A stretch of DNA of 64,000 nt from Cinclus cinclus (Eukaryota; Chordata; Aves; Passeriformes; Cinclidae): the NCBI RefSeq assembly GCF_963662255.1, contig NC_085046.1:135575392-135639391 (forward strand), in the 5' to 3' direction. Shown here one piece after another: positions 34,207 through 49,235 of the stretch (its first letter is position 1; each line of letters starts with the position of its first letter). Below the pieces are notes generated by a model that had not been told where the DNA came from, did no database searches, and saw only the letters and a list, made by a program, of their open reading frames with translations. A program made the translations under genes and the position numbers.

Positions 34207-37200
34207 TTATCCAAAACTTTCTATCATGTATTTACATAAAAGGGCAAGGACTAATGGACCAATCACATCAATTTCCAGGCAAAGTGTATAATTGACTAAT
34301 AAAACTTTCTAATTGTTTTTTGGTCTTTCTGATCTTTCTCATTCATTTCAACCATGAGCATTTACAAATCTTGGATACTTCCATCCCTTTAAGGGTGGGA
34401 CATCACACATGATTCCTCCAAACCACTGGATTTTAGTTTGGCAGTTCACAAAGACTTATAAAAGTAAGTTCAGCCATGCTGATGCTCTGCCAGACTGTGC
34501 AAAATCTCCCTCACCTCTGATTCTCAGAGAAAATTATCTGGGAAATTACTGAATTTCCTTAAAAAATATGAAGCTGAGAGGAACACTTGTGAAGCACTTT
34601 ATTCTCCAAAGAATATTGGTGTGCAGCTAGTAGGGTCCTTATTTAAGCAAACAATATTTATGAGTAGACTAAGCTTTTCTTAATTTCAGCCAAAGACAGT
34701 CAAGGGCAGGATAGCCATGAAATTGTTTAGAGGTTTTCTTTATGTGTTTGTTTCACTGTCTAATTACTTTCCCTGTCAACACTGCTCAACAAATTCTAGT
34801 CTGTATCTGACCTTTGTTATCCAGAGAGTGGTTTGTATACATTAAATGCTTGCTCCTTGCTGCTATCCCTGAGAATAGGTATGTCCGTCTCCCAGGGTTG
34901 TATTCTTTTAGTGATCATAATTGACCATAAGTATTTTTCACCTTGGACCCTCTGTTATTGTCTTACAGTACTTTCGAGAAAGTTGTTATCACATTGTGCT
35001 TTTACTTTTAGGTGTTTCTATTTCACAATCTAGCACCCTGTAACATTTCAGAAAAATCTGTCAATCGATCTTGAAGTGAATCACACATTTGAGTTACTAT
35101 TTAGAGTGACTTGAGACAGAGAGAAAAAAACAAACCCTCAAGTTCTTACAAATTAATCAAATAAGGCAAAACCTGTCCCAGATGTGGTGTAAAGTCTGGG
35201 GGCAGAGGAAAGTGGATGCAGTGTGTGACAGAACCAAGTTATATTCTAGTGTTTGTTATTTGATCTAGATCAGCCAATGATGTTCATTGAGTTTCATATT
35301 TTATTAAATGTACTGATTTTTTTTTTAATTTGAAAATTAAGTCTTTATCATACATTTATAAAAGCATACATCTTTTAAAAGAAGGAAATGTGGAATTTGG
35401 TGTAAGTGAACTGTCAGGACAAAAGAAATTTTTGCTCTCTCCTGTCATTTACTGAATGAGAAGCATCCTTTTGTATATACCGTGTAACAATTTGACCTGA
35501 AGAACTTCACAGTCACAGAAAACCTGGTATTATCTTTTGAAAGAGATATGGTAACAGCCATGTTAAAGGAAAAATCTTTCTCAATTAAGTCCAGCCTACC
35601 TTTGGACAAAATTTTTGGGATATTATAATATTTAAATATTTCAAAACACATTTATTCCTAGAATCAAGAGCAGCTGCTGCTTTGATCCACAGCTACATGA
35701 ATCCACAAACATTGCAGTTCTCTGTGGATTATGTCTAAATAAAAAATAATAATAAAAAAAACTAAATCAGAGCTGATGGAATTCGTTTAGCTTTGTTACC
35801 TCCCTACCGACATGAATGCATACAGAGGAGATATTCAGACACTGATTATGTTTTTTCTTAGAGGAGAGTGGCATAGTCACAGAGTAAAGGCATACAAGTG
35901 TGTGTTCAAGGATATGAGCGTGCTGGTTGCTGTCCACATGGCGGGTGCTGCAGTGGTGAAAGGAGCCTTTTCTCCCAGGCAAATGCCTACTGCTTCCCGA
36001 GGCTGTTAGGCTCCATTCACATGGTCCTGTGCAATCTAAGATTCAGATCACATTTTCTAATAAATAAGAGCTGGTGTGGGTGTGGGATAATTAAGCACCC
36101 TTTTATTTAGTTAATTGTAAAAACATATCTGATTTTTTTACATACCAGGTAACCCGCTACAGTGGCAATTGATAATAAAGTGAATCTTCAAGCATATCTT
36201 AAATCAATAAACAAGATTAGTCCATGAACCATATTTAGTCATAGGTATTTTATTGGGTATTGTTTGACAAAATTTTCTTATATGTGAAGGAGCCAAAGGA
36301 CTAAGTAGAAAGGAACAAGTAGAAGCGGAGACATTAAAGACGCAAAATAAATAAGAGAAATGTAACTAAAACGTGGGATAAGTTTGGACCTTTGTTTCCT
36401 AAATGGAACAGGAGCTGTGTACACAGACATTAGCACTGTCTCCTTCTGAAGTTTCAGAAAAAGAAGACGTTGCAAATTCCTTTTAAAATGAATTAGAATG
36501 GACTTTACAGTAAAAAAAGAATGATTGCATTATAAATTTCTCCTATCTCAATTGTAGACAAATATCTAATACGGGAAATCAGCAAAAGTGACATGTCAGA
36601 AGGTAGTCCTTAATTGGTTTGTATCTTAAGTTTAATAAGCAAGGGTGCGACATTCCCAGCCTCATATCTAAATTATTTTCAAATTCTTATCTTCTTTTTT
36701 CAGCCAAAGCACTATGATGAACACTCAATGAAACTAAAAAGAAATATTTCTGTTCAAATATTAAATTTAATAGCAATTTTACTTACCTTTGTCAAATATA
36801 AGACTATATTGCTATGAAAATGAGGTAATAGACCCAAAGAATTATTTCATGAAAGTATTTCTTAGATTAAGGATAAGCATTGTTCAAGCTGTTCTGCTTA
36901 TAATGTGTGTGGAGACCTTATTTAACATTTTCTTTTAGTGAAAGTACAAGCTAATTAACATATCAATATCCTACTGCAGACTGGGATTTTCTGTGATATT
37001 TAACACAAATCTCATACTTGAACTTTTCTAATTATATTAATTATCTTTACCTTTTGTCCCACATTGTCTGACAGAGAGTGGAGGATGTTAAAAAGAGTCT
37101 AACACCTGACTTCATAGTATGAATGTAAATCACAGAGCAAATGCTGATTTACTATTATTACCTGTAGCAATGGCAGATGTGAGACTGAAACAAAATGGTG

Positions 37201-39649
37201 GATTTAGAACTGCAGAAGTTCATAAAATTTTCATTGCAATTTCTACTCAACAACATTAGGAACAAGGAAGGGACCGCAAGATGCAAGACCTACAGGATGC
37301 CAGACGTAATTTGGTCTCATATTATTCTACCAAATCATGACCATTAAAATATTAGACTTGTAGGCCAATATCCCAAACAATGGAAACATTCCAGAAAGCA
37401 GTCAACAAAGAAGTAGATTAAATGTACAGTCTGTTGAAACAGGGATGGAAAGACAATGAAAATTTTCCATTATTAAAACTAAGAAAAGTATAAAAACCAA
37501 ATATTCTTACAAGTATTCTGTTTTCACAGCTTCTGAACCAGTGTGCTAGTTAAGACAACTAATTGAAGTTATATGAAACGACCATCATGAAGTCTAAGCT
37601 GCCTTTTCTGCAGTGAGAGAATTTTAGGTTTTTCTTCAAGAGTCTCCTGATTTAATTGGAGATGCCACTGTTCATTGCTCATTGTTCATTCCTACCCAAA
37701 CTATTCTATAATTTTAAAAAGAAAAAAAAAAACCAAAAAAACCAAAACATTAAAGAAGTACAATAAAATGATGACAATACATTTTGATAATGCAACTTTT
37801 GGTCATCCTGTTTCCTGACATAATCTCAGATAAAATAAAAGCAAGAAGGAGGAAGAAAATAAATTTCAGCCTGCTCATTTTTTGTTTAAATCTTATAAAT
37901 GCTTTTCATTATAACAGCTAAATTAACAGTATTTTGCATTTAGTGTGACTTTTTTGGACCCTCACACAATGAAGGATGGATGCAAGATGTAGCCATCACC
38001 ATCTCTACATAGAAAGAAAAGGTTATGGCAACCCTGTTATCATCATAAATGGTTATTTTGTGTTCTTCAGACTTGAACTACATTCTTCTTATCCTTTTCC
38101 TATTTGTTTTACTGTAGTTTATATATTTTTAATGTATAATTTTCCATAGACATTAGGAAATCCACACAGTGTAAAAATAAATAGCAACAGAAGAAAGGAG
38201 GGAGGGTATTCCATGTCAACTCTTAGTACTTAAAGTAAGTTTCAGAAAAATTAAAGTATTTGCAAATGGTAAATAGAATTTAAAATATTAGACTTTTTCA
38301 CATAAAACATTTATAATTGAAAATATGAATTCAATAAAATATTAAAAAAGGTAATTATTAAAATTACTTGGTAACAAACACATATATTTGTAAAGGAATG
38401 TAGGTCTAAACAAACAATCCAAATCCTGAAGTATGCAATAGTTTTTCATGAAAATCGCTACCACATATGGCAAGACTGCCTGCCCTTCTACATAATGAAA
38501 ATAATTCAGTTCTGAAGATGTGTGTTCTGTTAGTCTTATAGCTAAATTTATTAATATATTTCTAAGTAACAGAGCACTTCTACGATGGGACTTTAACCTA
38601 ATTATTCCTAACCTGATGAATTTTATATCAAGTGTATCTTTACGTGAAATTGTTTACTGACGGCTCCACAAACTTTAACCAAAGTTCAGCCATGTTCAGA
38701 GAGATATTGGCCTACATTTAGGAGACTTACAGATGATCTGCAATGACCTTTAAAATGTCAAAATTTTGTTGTCCTGGTTTATTGTTTCCTTGTTTGGTCA
38801 TTTTCTGAATTACGGTGAATTAAATTTTATATGCCTATAAGTAAATTGTTCAAATAAGAGAGATTTAGATTTCATTTGTTTTTGTTTCTTGTGCTTTTGT
38901 TTTGTTTTTGTATTTGTACATATACTGTGAACCTTCACACCATAGGTAAAGTGACCAGTAGCAAGAAAAAAAACAACATTTTATTCTTTGTCAATGCTTG
39001 ACTACTAAAGCCTGGGGAAAAGTCAGTAATTTGCTCCTATGAAAGACCGCTACAAAAATGTTTTACTTGCAATTACACTAGACAAAATACTGAAGCATTT
39101 TTCTTTCCTAGGACTACAACTTGAGGACCCTGTACTTAGGTGAAAATTTAGTCTAGAGCATTGGTTTTTAACTGATTTTATTTTTAAACAACCCTCAAAC
39201 ACTGAGAAATTCAGATATATTACACACTGTCTCAGTTATTGTTTTAAAATTGCTATAAAATCTGTCATCAGTTATTAACCCTTATCTTTCTATCTCTTTT
39301 ACAAAACACAGATCCTACTGGTACATCTGTCGATATTGGAAAAGGTTTTCAATAAATAGACCTGTTACAAAACAAAATGGATTCTTTCATTTGCTTAATA
39401 TGCACCATGCCAAAAGAGAGACCATAATTTCTTGCCTATAGAGCAGAAAATTTTCAATTCAAATGTAGTTAGAGGAGATCCCTCTTTGAAGTACACTTTA
39501 TCACTGTAGTTGAAAAATGAGCCAACTATTTAACTTAATTTTCGCTCATATTTGAGAATATTTTATGATTTAGGGAAGGGGGTTCTCAGTTGTTCACATT
39601 TTTGATGGGTTTTTTTCTTATTTATATAAAAGAAATTTGTCTCACATTC
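34207..39649. other. no gene seen; AT-rich spacer
   Basis: No recognisable repeat family, RNA or exon. Short A-rich runs occur, for example at 37713-37747. All open frames are under 75 codons and lack domains. Confidence 0.5.
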
Positions 39650-39960
39650 TGTCTGGGCTGGTTTTGGCCTGAGTGGAGTTAGTTTTCTTCATAGTATAAT
39701 CTGTATAAGCAGGGCATTTGTTCTCAGAGAGCTTGATAATATGAAGTAATGGTACGTAGAGCTAGCATGTTTTACTTAGTGGAACAGATATGGTCTGTAA
39801 TTTCCCACTGTCTGCTTGCCTTGCTCCCCTTTTCTCATTAGGGCCCTGGTCCCTTAATTACCCCTGGGAGTACAAGCCTGTTTGCCCTTGGTTCCCCCCG
39901 GACGACCAAAAAATTTCCTTCCAAAACAAAGTCATGGCAAAATTGGCAGAATAACTTCTA
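39650..39960 (+). mobile_element. LTR fragment, plus orientation
   Basis: It begins TGTCTGGGCTGGTTTTGGCC, then GGAGTTAGTTTTCTTCATAG, a start I associate with a common avian ERV LTR. The end is unclear: ACATTC precedes the start (39644-39649) and recurs at 39960-39965, which would make a 6-bp duplication, but the bases before the second copy are CT and not CA. The rest (CATTAGGGCCCTGGTCCCTT) is weakly LTR-like. Confidence 0.5.
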
Positions 39961-41564
39961 CATTCTGTATCAAACAGATAATGTGAATGTGTCATGCATG
40001 ATTTCATCCACCTGCCATGGCCCTCTACTGAGGTCTGAACAGAACTTCAGTCACAACACCATTATCCTCACACTGTGCCCTAAGGCAACACACGGTGCTC
40101 TTGCCCTCTCATTAAAAGCATCACTCTTTCATTAAGTGCCTTGAACTGTAAAATGCACATGAAAAACATGTCCCAGGAAAACACAATTCAAATACTGGCT
40201 CTGTATTAGTGATCAATCCATTTCTGAAAGAGCTAGAAGGGAAATATATCTACAGCTGGCTGGATACACAGCTCCTTCCCCCAGAGTGCTTTCCCCATGC
40301 TGGAAAATAGCCATAGGCATTGAATCATATATTTAAGCTCTCTCTAACACAAACTTTAGAACTGTCCCTTCCTTCAAAACAGGAGTTGTGTCTCTATTAA
40401 AATTTTCTAAGGAGAGAAAATGGGCTGATGCTATCAACCTAGTTCTAATGAATGACTTCTAACTCCCAGAAGAGAATGTTATTAATCAAGATATTTATAT
40501 AAAAATTAGTCGAGGTGATGTCATCTTTTATTGCATGTGTTGACTCTGTGTTGTAGCCCAGACAAAAGCGCCTGTTCTGAAAAATGCTAACTTTATGTAA
40601 TATTTCAGAGTTGATGTCATTAGGACATACATTTTCAAAAGGGAAGGTGGAACATTTACCTCAGATTTGGATTCTGTCCAAAACTCTTGTCATGCATACA
40701 TTGAAAAATGTGTGTTCAAACTGCTCGTTTTTTCCTGTTAAAGGTCTTCAAGCAAATTATATGGAGGATTCTAGCAGAAGGTAAAACATATCTCAAAAAA
40801 CAAACAAACAAAACAAAACAAAAAACCTTTTAATAGTTTAACATTTCTTTTCTCCCTACAAGATATGCAAGCACAATGTGAGTAGCAGGTTGTTCTGAGG
40901 TACAGGAGTAGGGGAACAAAGAACAAGGTTAAACTACTCACTCTGCCACTGATGCTGCTGTGGTTGCATGTTTTCATGCCTTGTGTGAAGATCAACATAA
41001 TGACAAGGTTATAATTGAACAAAATTATCTTTTCCAAAAGACAAAAATATACAAGCAACACTGTAACAACTGCATTTCAGATCAGTTCTTTCATGCTTAA
41101 CAAACAATGTTTAAAAGCACTTGAAAGCTCACTGCTGCTTGTCCTCCCTGTGACAACACACAGCACAAAAGACTCTAATTTATGCAGGGTTCTGAGTCAT
41201 TGTACATCTAGCACAAACTTCATTTAATTCTGTTACACCTCATAATAAAACAGATGAATCATACCTGAAGGAAGTATGAATAAACTACTGAGAGCAGCCT
41301 TCTCCTTGTGTCAGAAAAATCTTATTAAAAAAAAAGAAAAAAAGAAAAAAGGCACTCACCTTCATGAATTTGAATTTTGGAAAAGAGGTTTCTAAATGTT
41401 CCAGATGAACAAAATGTTGTCCAGAAGGAATAAAATAAAAAAATAAAAAAAAAAAAACAAAAAACAACCAAAAAAATAAAACCAAAAAAAACCACTTGCA
41501 GCTTGTATGTTTAACTGATACTTAATGGTGTCTAACAATTCTAATAAATACGAAGTTAGGTAAG
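39961..41564. other. no gene seen; A-rich patches
   Basis: No gene recognised. There is a (CAAA)n-like tract at 40795-40826 and A-rich low-complexity at 41331-41352 and 41427-41494. Confidence 0.5.
41427..41494. repeat. A-rich low-complexity tract
   Basis: AAATAAAAAAATAAAAAAAA-type sequence with few other bases. It lies about 70 bp upstream of the CR1 at 41565. Confidence 0.8.
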
Positions 41565-42112
41565 AATAGCAAGTGGCCTATGTGGATGAAAAAGGAGCTC
41601 CTCATCAAAGCCAAACAGGTAAAAGAAACCATGCAGGGGTAGGAAGCAAGCAGGGTGTGATAATATGGAAGGAATGCAGAAACACTGTCAGAGCACCCAG
41701 AGATGACATTAGGAAATCTAAATGCCAAATGGAATTGCCAGAGATATCAAAGTAAACAAGAACTTGTATAGGTACATAAGTGACTAAAGATAGACTAGAG
41801 GAATTGTGAGCTCACTGCTCAACAAGATGGGGACCTGGAAAAGGCTGTGGTGTTAAAGGTCTTCTTTGCCTCAGTCTTTGCTATCAAGGCTGTCCTTCAA
41901 GTAACCAAGATCCCAGAGACAAAAGGGAAAGGCTGGAATAAAGAAGATATACACCGGGTGAAGAGCACCAGATCAGGTAACACTTATGCAAAATGGGTAT
42001 ACACTTAGTCCATGGTGGGCTGCACACAGTGAAAGGATCCCTGCCCATGGCAGGAGGGTAAGAGCTACATGATCTTTAAAGTCCCTCAGCCCTTCTGTGG
42101 TTCTGTGAAATA
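41565..42112 (+). mobile_element. CR1 LINE, pre-RT segment joined to 3' tail
   Basis: GATGAAAAAGGAGCTCCTCA, GGTACATAAGTGACTAAAG and TCTTCTTTGCCTCAGTCTTT mark the segment upstream of RT. From about 42030, CCCTGCCCATGGCAGGAGGG and ATGATCTTTAAAGTCCCTCA mark the extreme 3' end. The whole RT is missing between them. It ends with TTCTGTGGTTCTGTGAAAT. Confidence 0.85.
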
Positions 42113-45100
42113 ATCTGTTTAAAGAAATTAGTACAAGATTTAAACTGTATTTAAATATGTAAATACATGTTAAATATATTTAGATTATTTGGAACAGACT
42201 GTGAGACAATCTTATATAAAATGTTTAAGAGTTGCACCAAGAGCTTGCTCATATATTCAAGCAGGTTATGATACATATGTGGGGAAAAAAAAAACCCACA
42301 CAATTTTTCTTCTCAAAAGATTTTTCTGTTTCATAAGAATAATGTATAATGGAAGAATGTAATGGAACTTGCACACAGAAAATTTTGCATTAGCTACCTC
42401 TATTGATCTATTTGATTTCACTAGCAATATAACCACAGAAAATATTATTACTCTGTGAAAAAGATTATTGACATTTTAAATGCCAAGTTATCTTTTTATT
42501 AGCATCAATCACATAAATTAAGAACATGACTATTTTCAGGTGCTTATGAAAGACAAACATTTCAATGCAAATTACTTTCCACCAAAGAGCTAAATGTTAC
42601 ATGCAATTGCAACCATTTTGTGTTTTATTTGTGTCAGATGTAAAATGACATTCCATATATGAAAGAAGTAGAATCTTATATAAATATTATTTATTTCAAG
42701 ATTGTAAGAAAATTAACTAAAATCACAGCAATTCTAATCAGGACATCAATTCTAATTAGGACACAAAGGAATTAACTTTACCAAAAGCACAAAATGGGGC
42801 TCAAGGCACAACAATTTTTTTCTAAACTGCTTTCTCCCTTTTTGCTTTTGTACACCGGAAGTTTTTTATCAGCTGAGAGGAGGAGGCAAAAGAAAGCATA
42901 ATTTTACCACATTATTTTGGGTTTCCCAGAAACTCTTTTTTTGTCCTGGAGTAATTAATATTTAACTTTTGAAGCCGTAATATCGTCTACTTACTTTATG
43001 CATATGTTCTAAATACTTGAAATAATTTTGCCCAGCTCTACAAGGAACATTTCATAACTTCTTACAGGATTTTTCACTTAGTGCTTAAATAATTTTGATT
43101 TTTATTTTAGGACTGCAGGTTTAATTTCACAGTTAATACCTTTACAGGTCAATTTTCTCTTGCTTTATAATCTGAAGTTTGGATATGTGTAATTTCACTT
43201 CAGAACAATGATTTATGTCTTTTCTGTACATTTTTTCCTACCTGCTTTTCTGTATGTGTGCTTCCTTTTCTATCTTTGGGGCAATTACAGTAAAATATTT
43301 TTCAGAATAATTGTACATTTATTTGGTTTCACCACCTAACTGTTCACTGAAATAGCTGAACTTACTTCTGTCCCAAGATTCATATTTCTTGTCACACACC
43401 AGAAGCTGAACTGAGACATCTCATTTTGGGCTTTAAGGTTTTGTCACTGAGAGTCAGTCACTGCAGCATCCGAATGAACAGTAAGAAGAGAAAAAGTGAA
43501 GACATGCAGGATCTGTCTGGATAGGAAGCAGTTTCCCTAATATCTAAAATTCTAAGGACTTCTGAGATGTCCTTGGCATTAAGCCCCATTCACTTTTGGA
43601 CCTCAGGGCAGGTGTAAGATGACGTGTTGCTTTGGATCAGATATTTTAAAATAATTAGGCCTCTAATGAGAGCTCTAGCTTTGCATAAAAATGATAGATG
43701 TGGTAATATGACAGACTGACTGAATTCAAAGTTCTAAGGATAGGAGTGGAGACTATAGCACTGAAGCTTCAGTTGAATGGTTAGAAAAAAAGAATGGGTT
43801 GCTTTGAGGTAGAAGGGTCTGCAAATTCTACTGTTGTCATCACATATGGCTGCAATTGTTTTTAGCAGTAGTACTTATGACCTCAATTTTGCTGGCACTA
43901 GGAGTGATGACTTTATTAGCCTCTGTCTGATTTTCTCATGTTATCATATCTTTCAAAGCTGCTCTCATCTTTTTAAGTTATTTAAATGATACCTGATCTG
44001 TGACAGAAGAAAAGTTGGAGCTTTTAAATATTTTTTTTTCTTTGATTCCCCTACATTTCTTTTTAGCCAATCAACTTTGCTTATTTTATCACAGCTCTGC
44101 TTTATATTTCTCCAGGATTCATTCATCTACAGCACATGAAAAAGAATTGTGTTTTTTTGACAATCTGTTTTGATGCAAGTCCAGCATTAAAGAATGAAAG
44201 AATTTATAAGAATTTATGCTGCTAATGATATTTTTTGTCTTCCATACACAGGAGGGAAGGGTTTGTTTATTTTTTGGGGGAGGAAGGATTTTTTATTTTT
44301 TTTCCTAATATAGGTCTGATTTTAAAGACAGTAAACACAAAGCACAAGTTATTTTGCATGCATGACATTTTTTTCCCGACTTTTTGACAATTTAAAAAGT
44401 CTTTTTGATGTTATTTTATTAACAAGAGTAGCTATCTTCTTGCAGTCAGTTGTAGTCTCATAGCCCTCAAGTGCCATCTAAGGTCTATTTACAACTGTTG
44501 CGAATTTTCCCTGCTGGCATGTCTTATGTATTTCCTGACTCCCCTGCATCTTCTTTTCTCTTTGTTTTGATTTTGACTGTTCTTCATCTGTCAAGTCTCT
44601 CCTGGCAGATGAATCTAGCATCCTCCTTTTTAAAACTCTGAAATCTAGTTCAAGTTCATTACTGGAATGTGTAGTCCTGAGATAATGGTTTATTTAATTT
44701 AACCCTTATGTTTACCACGTTGAACACAAGGAGCTTTTATTTTCCTTTCCTTTTTTTGTTCATTTGATCTCAAGTCAGCCAAGCATTTTGAATTTGATAC
44801 TGATTGCACATTCAGTGCTTTTCAAAATTTTCAGCTGTCTCATACATTCAGCATAGTTACAATTTGGTTTTCTATTTTTCTTTGAAGTTCAGAAATTGAG
44901 TTATTTCAAAATAAAAGTATAATTGAACTTATATTTCCAAATTAATTTAAAAGAAAAAAGTATGAAAAAAGCTACAAATATGCTAGTATTTGATTTTGCA
45001 AAAATAAAGTCAAACTAACATTTCCAGCTGCAGACTTTCTGTTCAACAGTGAAAAATGCTAGTATAGTTGTCTATATTTTTAATAGCAATCATATATATA

Positions 45101-48100
45101 TATATATATTTACAATTGAAACATTAACCCTTTAAAACAATTTATAAGAAATATCTAAAATTTTCTAGAACTTATATTTAAAAACTTCTAGGAAAAAAAT
45201 ACATTCTTTCTGTCTTTAGGAATGTTGCTTTTAAATCTTAGAAATACATTCACTGGAAGCCCTCATTCTCCAGAATCTTATTGGGAGTTCATTTTCTGAA
45301 TGAAATTGCACTCATTTCATGAGTTGTTCGTTATATTGACATTGCCTTTGACTCCACTGATCTTCATTGTCTTCGTTTTGAATAGTTCCACTATTTTTAT
45401 AGTTGGGTGGATACTTCCTAAGTCTACCAGAAAGACAAATACCTTCTTACACTCAAATGTGGCCCACCAAATATTCAGTAATCAAGTTTCTCTCCATTTG
45501 CCCACATTCTTATGGAGTTTCTTAAGATTTTCTGAAAAAATCATTCACTTATAATGAAAAATCAATAAAGAGTACAATTGAAATTAATTTGCTTTCACAA
45601 ATACTTCTCTGCTAGGTTCATAATATAGCACGAGGTATAGTTAATTTACCTTATAATTTCCTCCAATCCAAATTTCAATGAGCGCCATCAGATACATCAT
45701 TATTTATCAGTTTCCCACACCTGTATAATCTTTAATTACAGTTGAGTTTAAATTATACAAGTGGATCATCCATATATGCAACTGTAGTCAGTGTAACTAT
45801 AAACCATAACTCCACAAGCAATAACTAAGGTGTTGATTAAACACAGGTACCATTAGGTACTATTTCTGGTATCTATTGAATTTATCAAAATTACCTTCGA
45901 AACTTCCTAGAAGCTAGGACATGGTATACTCCATATTGTTATATGTATGTGATTCCCTGGCATTGAAGCTATAATACGTTAAAAATTAAGCAATATGAAA
46001 GGTGTGTCAGGTTTTGGGTTTATGACTTGTATGGCTTGTATTGGAAATGCACTGATTTTCAAATGTACCATGGCACTTAAGTCACTTGATATCGATTTAA
46101 AGAAAGGAAAGGAAACTCCAGGTCAGAGGCTGGATCTACACATATGCACTGTATCAAATGCTTAAACACAGGCCTATCAAAGTGACATAATAAAAAGGAA
46201 TTTAGTGAAATTCCCTTGTTATCCTAAAAGAAGAAGAAAAAAGGTTAATTTAAAATTGGTTTGGGGTTAAAATAAGAGGCATAAAATCTTCATCTTTGCT
46301 ATAACTGCTAAAAGCTCTGAAGTAAGCTACTGCTGTCTGTTGGTACAAAGAGGAATACTCAATCTCACTAATCATTTCAAGAAGAAAATATTTAAACTTA
46401 CCATTCTTAATGGCTTTCTTAGTTATTCTATGTCATAAATGGAAACAAAGCTTTATTCTTGAAACACCAGGCAATATTATATTTATTAAGAAATATTTAG
46501 AAGCAACTTATTTCAGCCAGCTATGTCATGAAAGTACAGGCTGCTGCTGTGAAGTTTTGACTTTTTCTTCTGTGATAAATAAAAGAGGGCGTCATTCTTG
46601 GGGAAAATCTGATTTTGAGCTGGAATGCAGCTTGTGTTTCACATGGGACCTGCTAGGCCATTGGGAATTGAACTGCTAGCAGTGTCTCGGGAGTTTCAGT
46701 CACAAAGGACTAAAAAAAAAAAAAACCCAAAACTTTTCCTAAACACATCTTCTAGGTGGCTTATAGTTTGCAATGATATTGATTCTGAAATACATTAATT
46801 TTTTTATTTATCTACATCAGGGAGTGAAATTCCACAAGGGTTTAAGATTTGTGCTGATTCAGATGGCTTTTATCCAGATCAGAAGCTTTTTGGAAGTACA
46901 GTAATTCAGAAATGAAAGATTTTCTGGCTAGATTGACACCCACATGAGATACTGAAATCAGTGAGAAAATGCTTACACATTGATTTTTCCAGTGAAAAGT
47001 TGTCTTATATTCCTACATTAAACTTCCTTTGCAGTTCAATTATGTGAATATTAAAGGCCTCTTTTTCCCTTTTCTTACAGTTAAGTTTTAATATAAATGT
47101 GAGTACCCAAGGGATTAAATGTATTAAAAATATGTGTACATCCTATCTGTTTAGACGTACAGCTGTCAAAGAAGGCTAAAAGATAATTTCATCTTCATGT
47201 TTACGACGACTACTACAACCACAGTTTCCCCTTCAGCATGAAGCATATTTTGTATAAAAGAAAGTGCAGGTAAGAATTGTCAGCTTCCTGGGGGAAGAAA
47301 AGAATTTCTTGATTAATATTTTTGTAGTATATTGAAGTATATTTTATTAGTATGGAAAAGAATGTTAACACTGCCAATAGCTGACTATTTGTTCTGCATT
47401 CTTTTTTATACCTATTGATCATTTTAAAAGGAAACAAGTTTGTTTGGATATATTAGGTATGTATCAGCCATCAGGTATATATTTCAGCCATTTAAAAGTC
47501 TCCTCTGGAATAATACTCATCTTTGTGATTATTTTCTGTGACAGGAAGAGTCAGTGCAGACGTTTTGAAATTGGTAGAGTAGAAGTGATCAAGATTATTA
47601 ACTTGAAAGACTGCAAAAGAACATGGAAGTAGCAAAACCTATTTGACAGTGAGAGATTAAAGTGAGCTTCTGCACTTCTTCTCCATGTGCTGCTAATGAC
47701 AGTGAGGTCTTGTCTGTAAGATTAAATTTGTGCATAGCTTCATCTCATACTGACACCTAAAATATACCACATAATGGAAGATTTTTCATAATTGCCATTC
47801 CCTCTTGGGATGTCATTTTCAAGTTTACTAAAGAAGGTTTCATATTGCATTCTAGTTACTTCTTCTGATCAGACCCTGACAAAAGAAATATCCCAATATA
47901 CCTTTTGTTTAAATTTTATAGATGACATAACTTTTTTTTCCCCCCTGTACTTCCTTATAATTAATCATATGTCTTCATGTCCCTGGATTAATCTACTTTC
48001 TTGACAGAATGCTTAGAATAGACACTAAATTCCAAGCCAAAGTTGTTATATCTCAGTAGGTGAAAAAAATAATCCTTGTACATCTGTACATTATGATTTG

Positions 48101-49235
48101 AACAAGGTAGTAAATAAGTCATTGAAGCATATTTAGTAGAAAACATGTAAGCAGCTTAAACTGCAAATGCCAGCTGAATGTTAGAATTATTAATAGGAAA
48201 ATGACTATTTTTTTCAATTATTGGAATTACTGAAACAGAGTGAAACAGCATTTCCATTGCTGTGTAATTACTGGCATTTTCACTATTTTAAATAGGGTGG
48301 AAGTTTTTTTGCACTTTGCACTTCCAAGTGCTGGTACACTCTACCAACTCAAAGGGTTTAAATATCTTGAAGGTGAGATATTTCATTTAGTGATTTACTG
48401 TGAAACACGCTGCATTTTGTGGAAAGGAATGATTTTCTTTTGGTTTTATTGGTGAAAATAGCAACAAGTAAAACTATAAAAATTTCTGCTTGCCTTTCTC
48501 TCCAAATGATTGGAAGAAAAATAAAAAAAAACAAAATAAAGAAAAATATTTTCTCAAGGAACAAAATCAAATTGTGTCAAAACCAAATACAACTTCAACA
48601 AATTTTATTTTAAAGAAAAATGAGTAACCTTCTAATAGTTTCTGGGTTCCTATTTTTCTCAAGAAATGCCAAAATGTATTTTAGCCATTAAGTAAGATAC
48701 TAAATTGCTTTGAAAGAAAATTGTGTTCATTTTTCTGAGAACAGCATTCAGAAACTTAACAAGAATCAAAAAGCATACATTAGGAAGGGGATTATAAAGC
48801 ATTAACTTTTTTTCCTTATGTAGAATGGCAAAATATTGGCTATTCTTCTTTTCTGTATCTCAAGATGGCAGAATATTTTCAGAATACTTCATATTTCTCC
48901 ACTCTACATAATCTTAGTATTTATTTAAAGAATGCACTAAGCTTGATGATTGTATCTTGAGGTTCAAACCAGGTATGGGCAATATGTCAGATACTGGAGC
49001 AATTGACACTTTCTATTAGATCTAGAAAATCAGGTATAGGAAGATTATGTAAAATATGGATCTTTTTTTTCAAAGGCCACTGCTTTGTCCTTTCTTAGAT
49101 TAATTCTATACATTTTTTGAATGGAAAAAAATTTTACTTTGAACAATTGAATAAAAAATTGAATTTATGAAATAGTGGTCAACCATTAATTATTTATCAG
49201 CACTTAATTTTTTTACAATTTTTTTTTTTTTTTAA
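42113..49235. other. no gene seen; 7-kb AT-rich spacer
   Basis: The longest stretch without any recognised element. It is AT-rich, with many T and A runs, and an (AT)n at 45092-45110. Frames of up to 89 codons (46410-46679) show no domain. I see no RNA gene or convincing splice-bounded exon. Confidence 0.5.
45092..45110. repeat. (AT)n microsatellite
   Basis: An uninterrupted AT dinucleotide run of about nine units. Confidence 0.9.
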
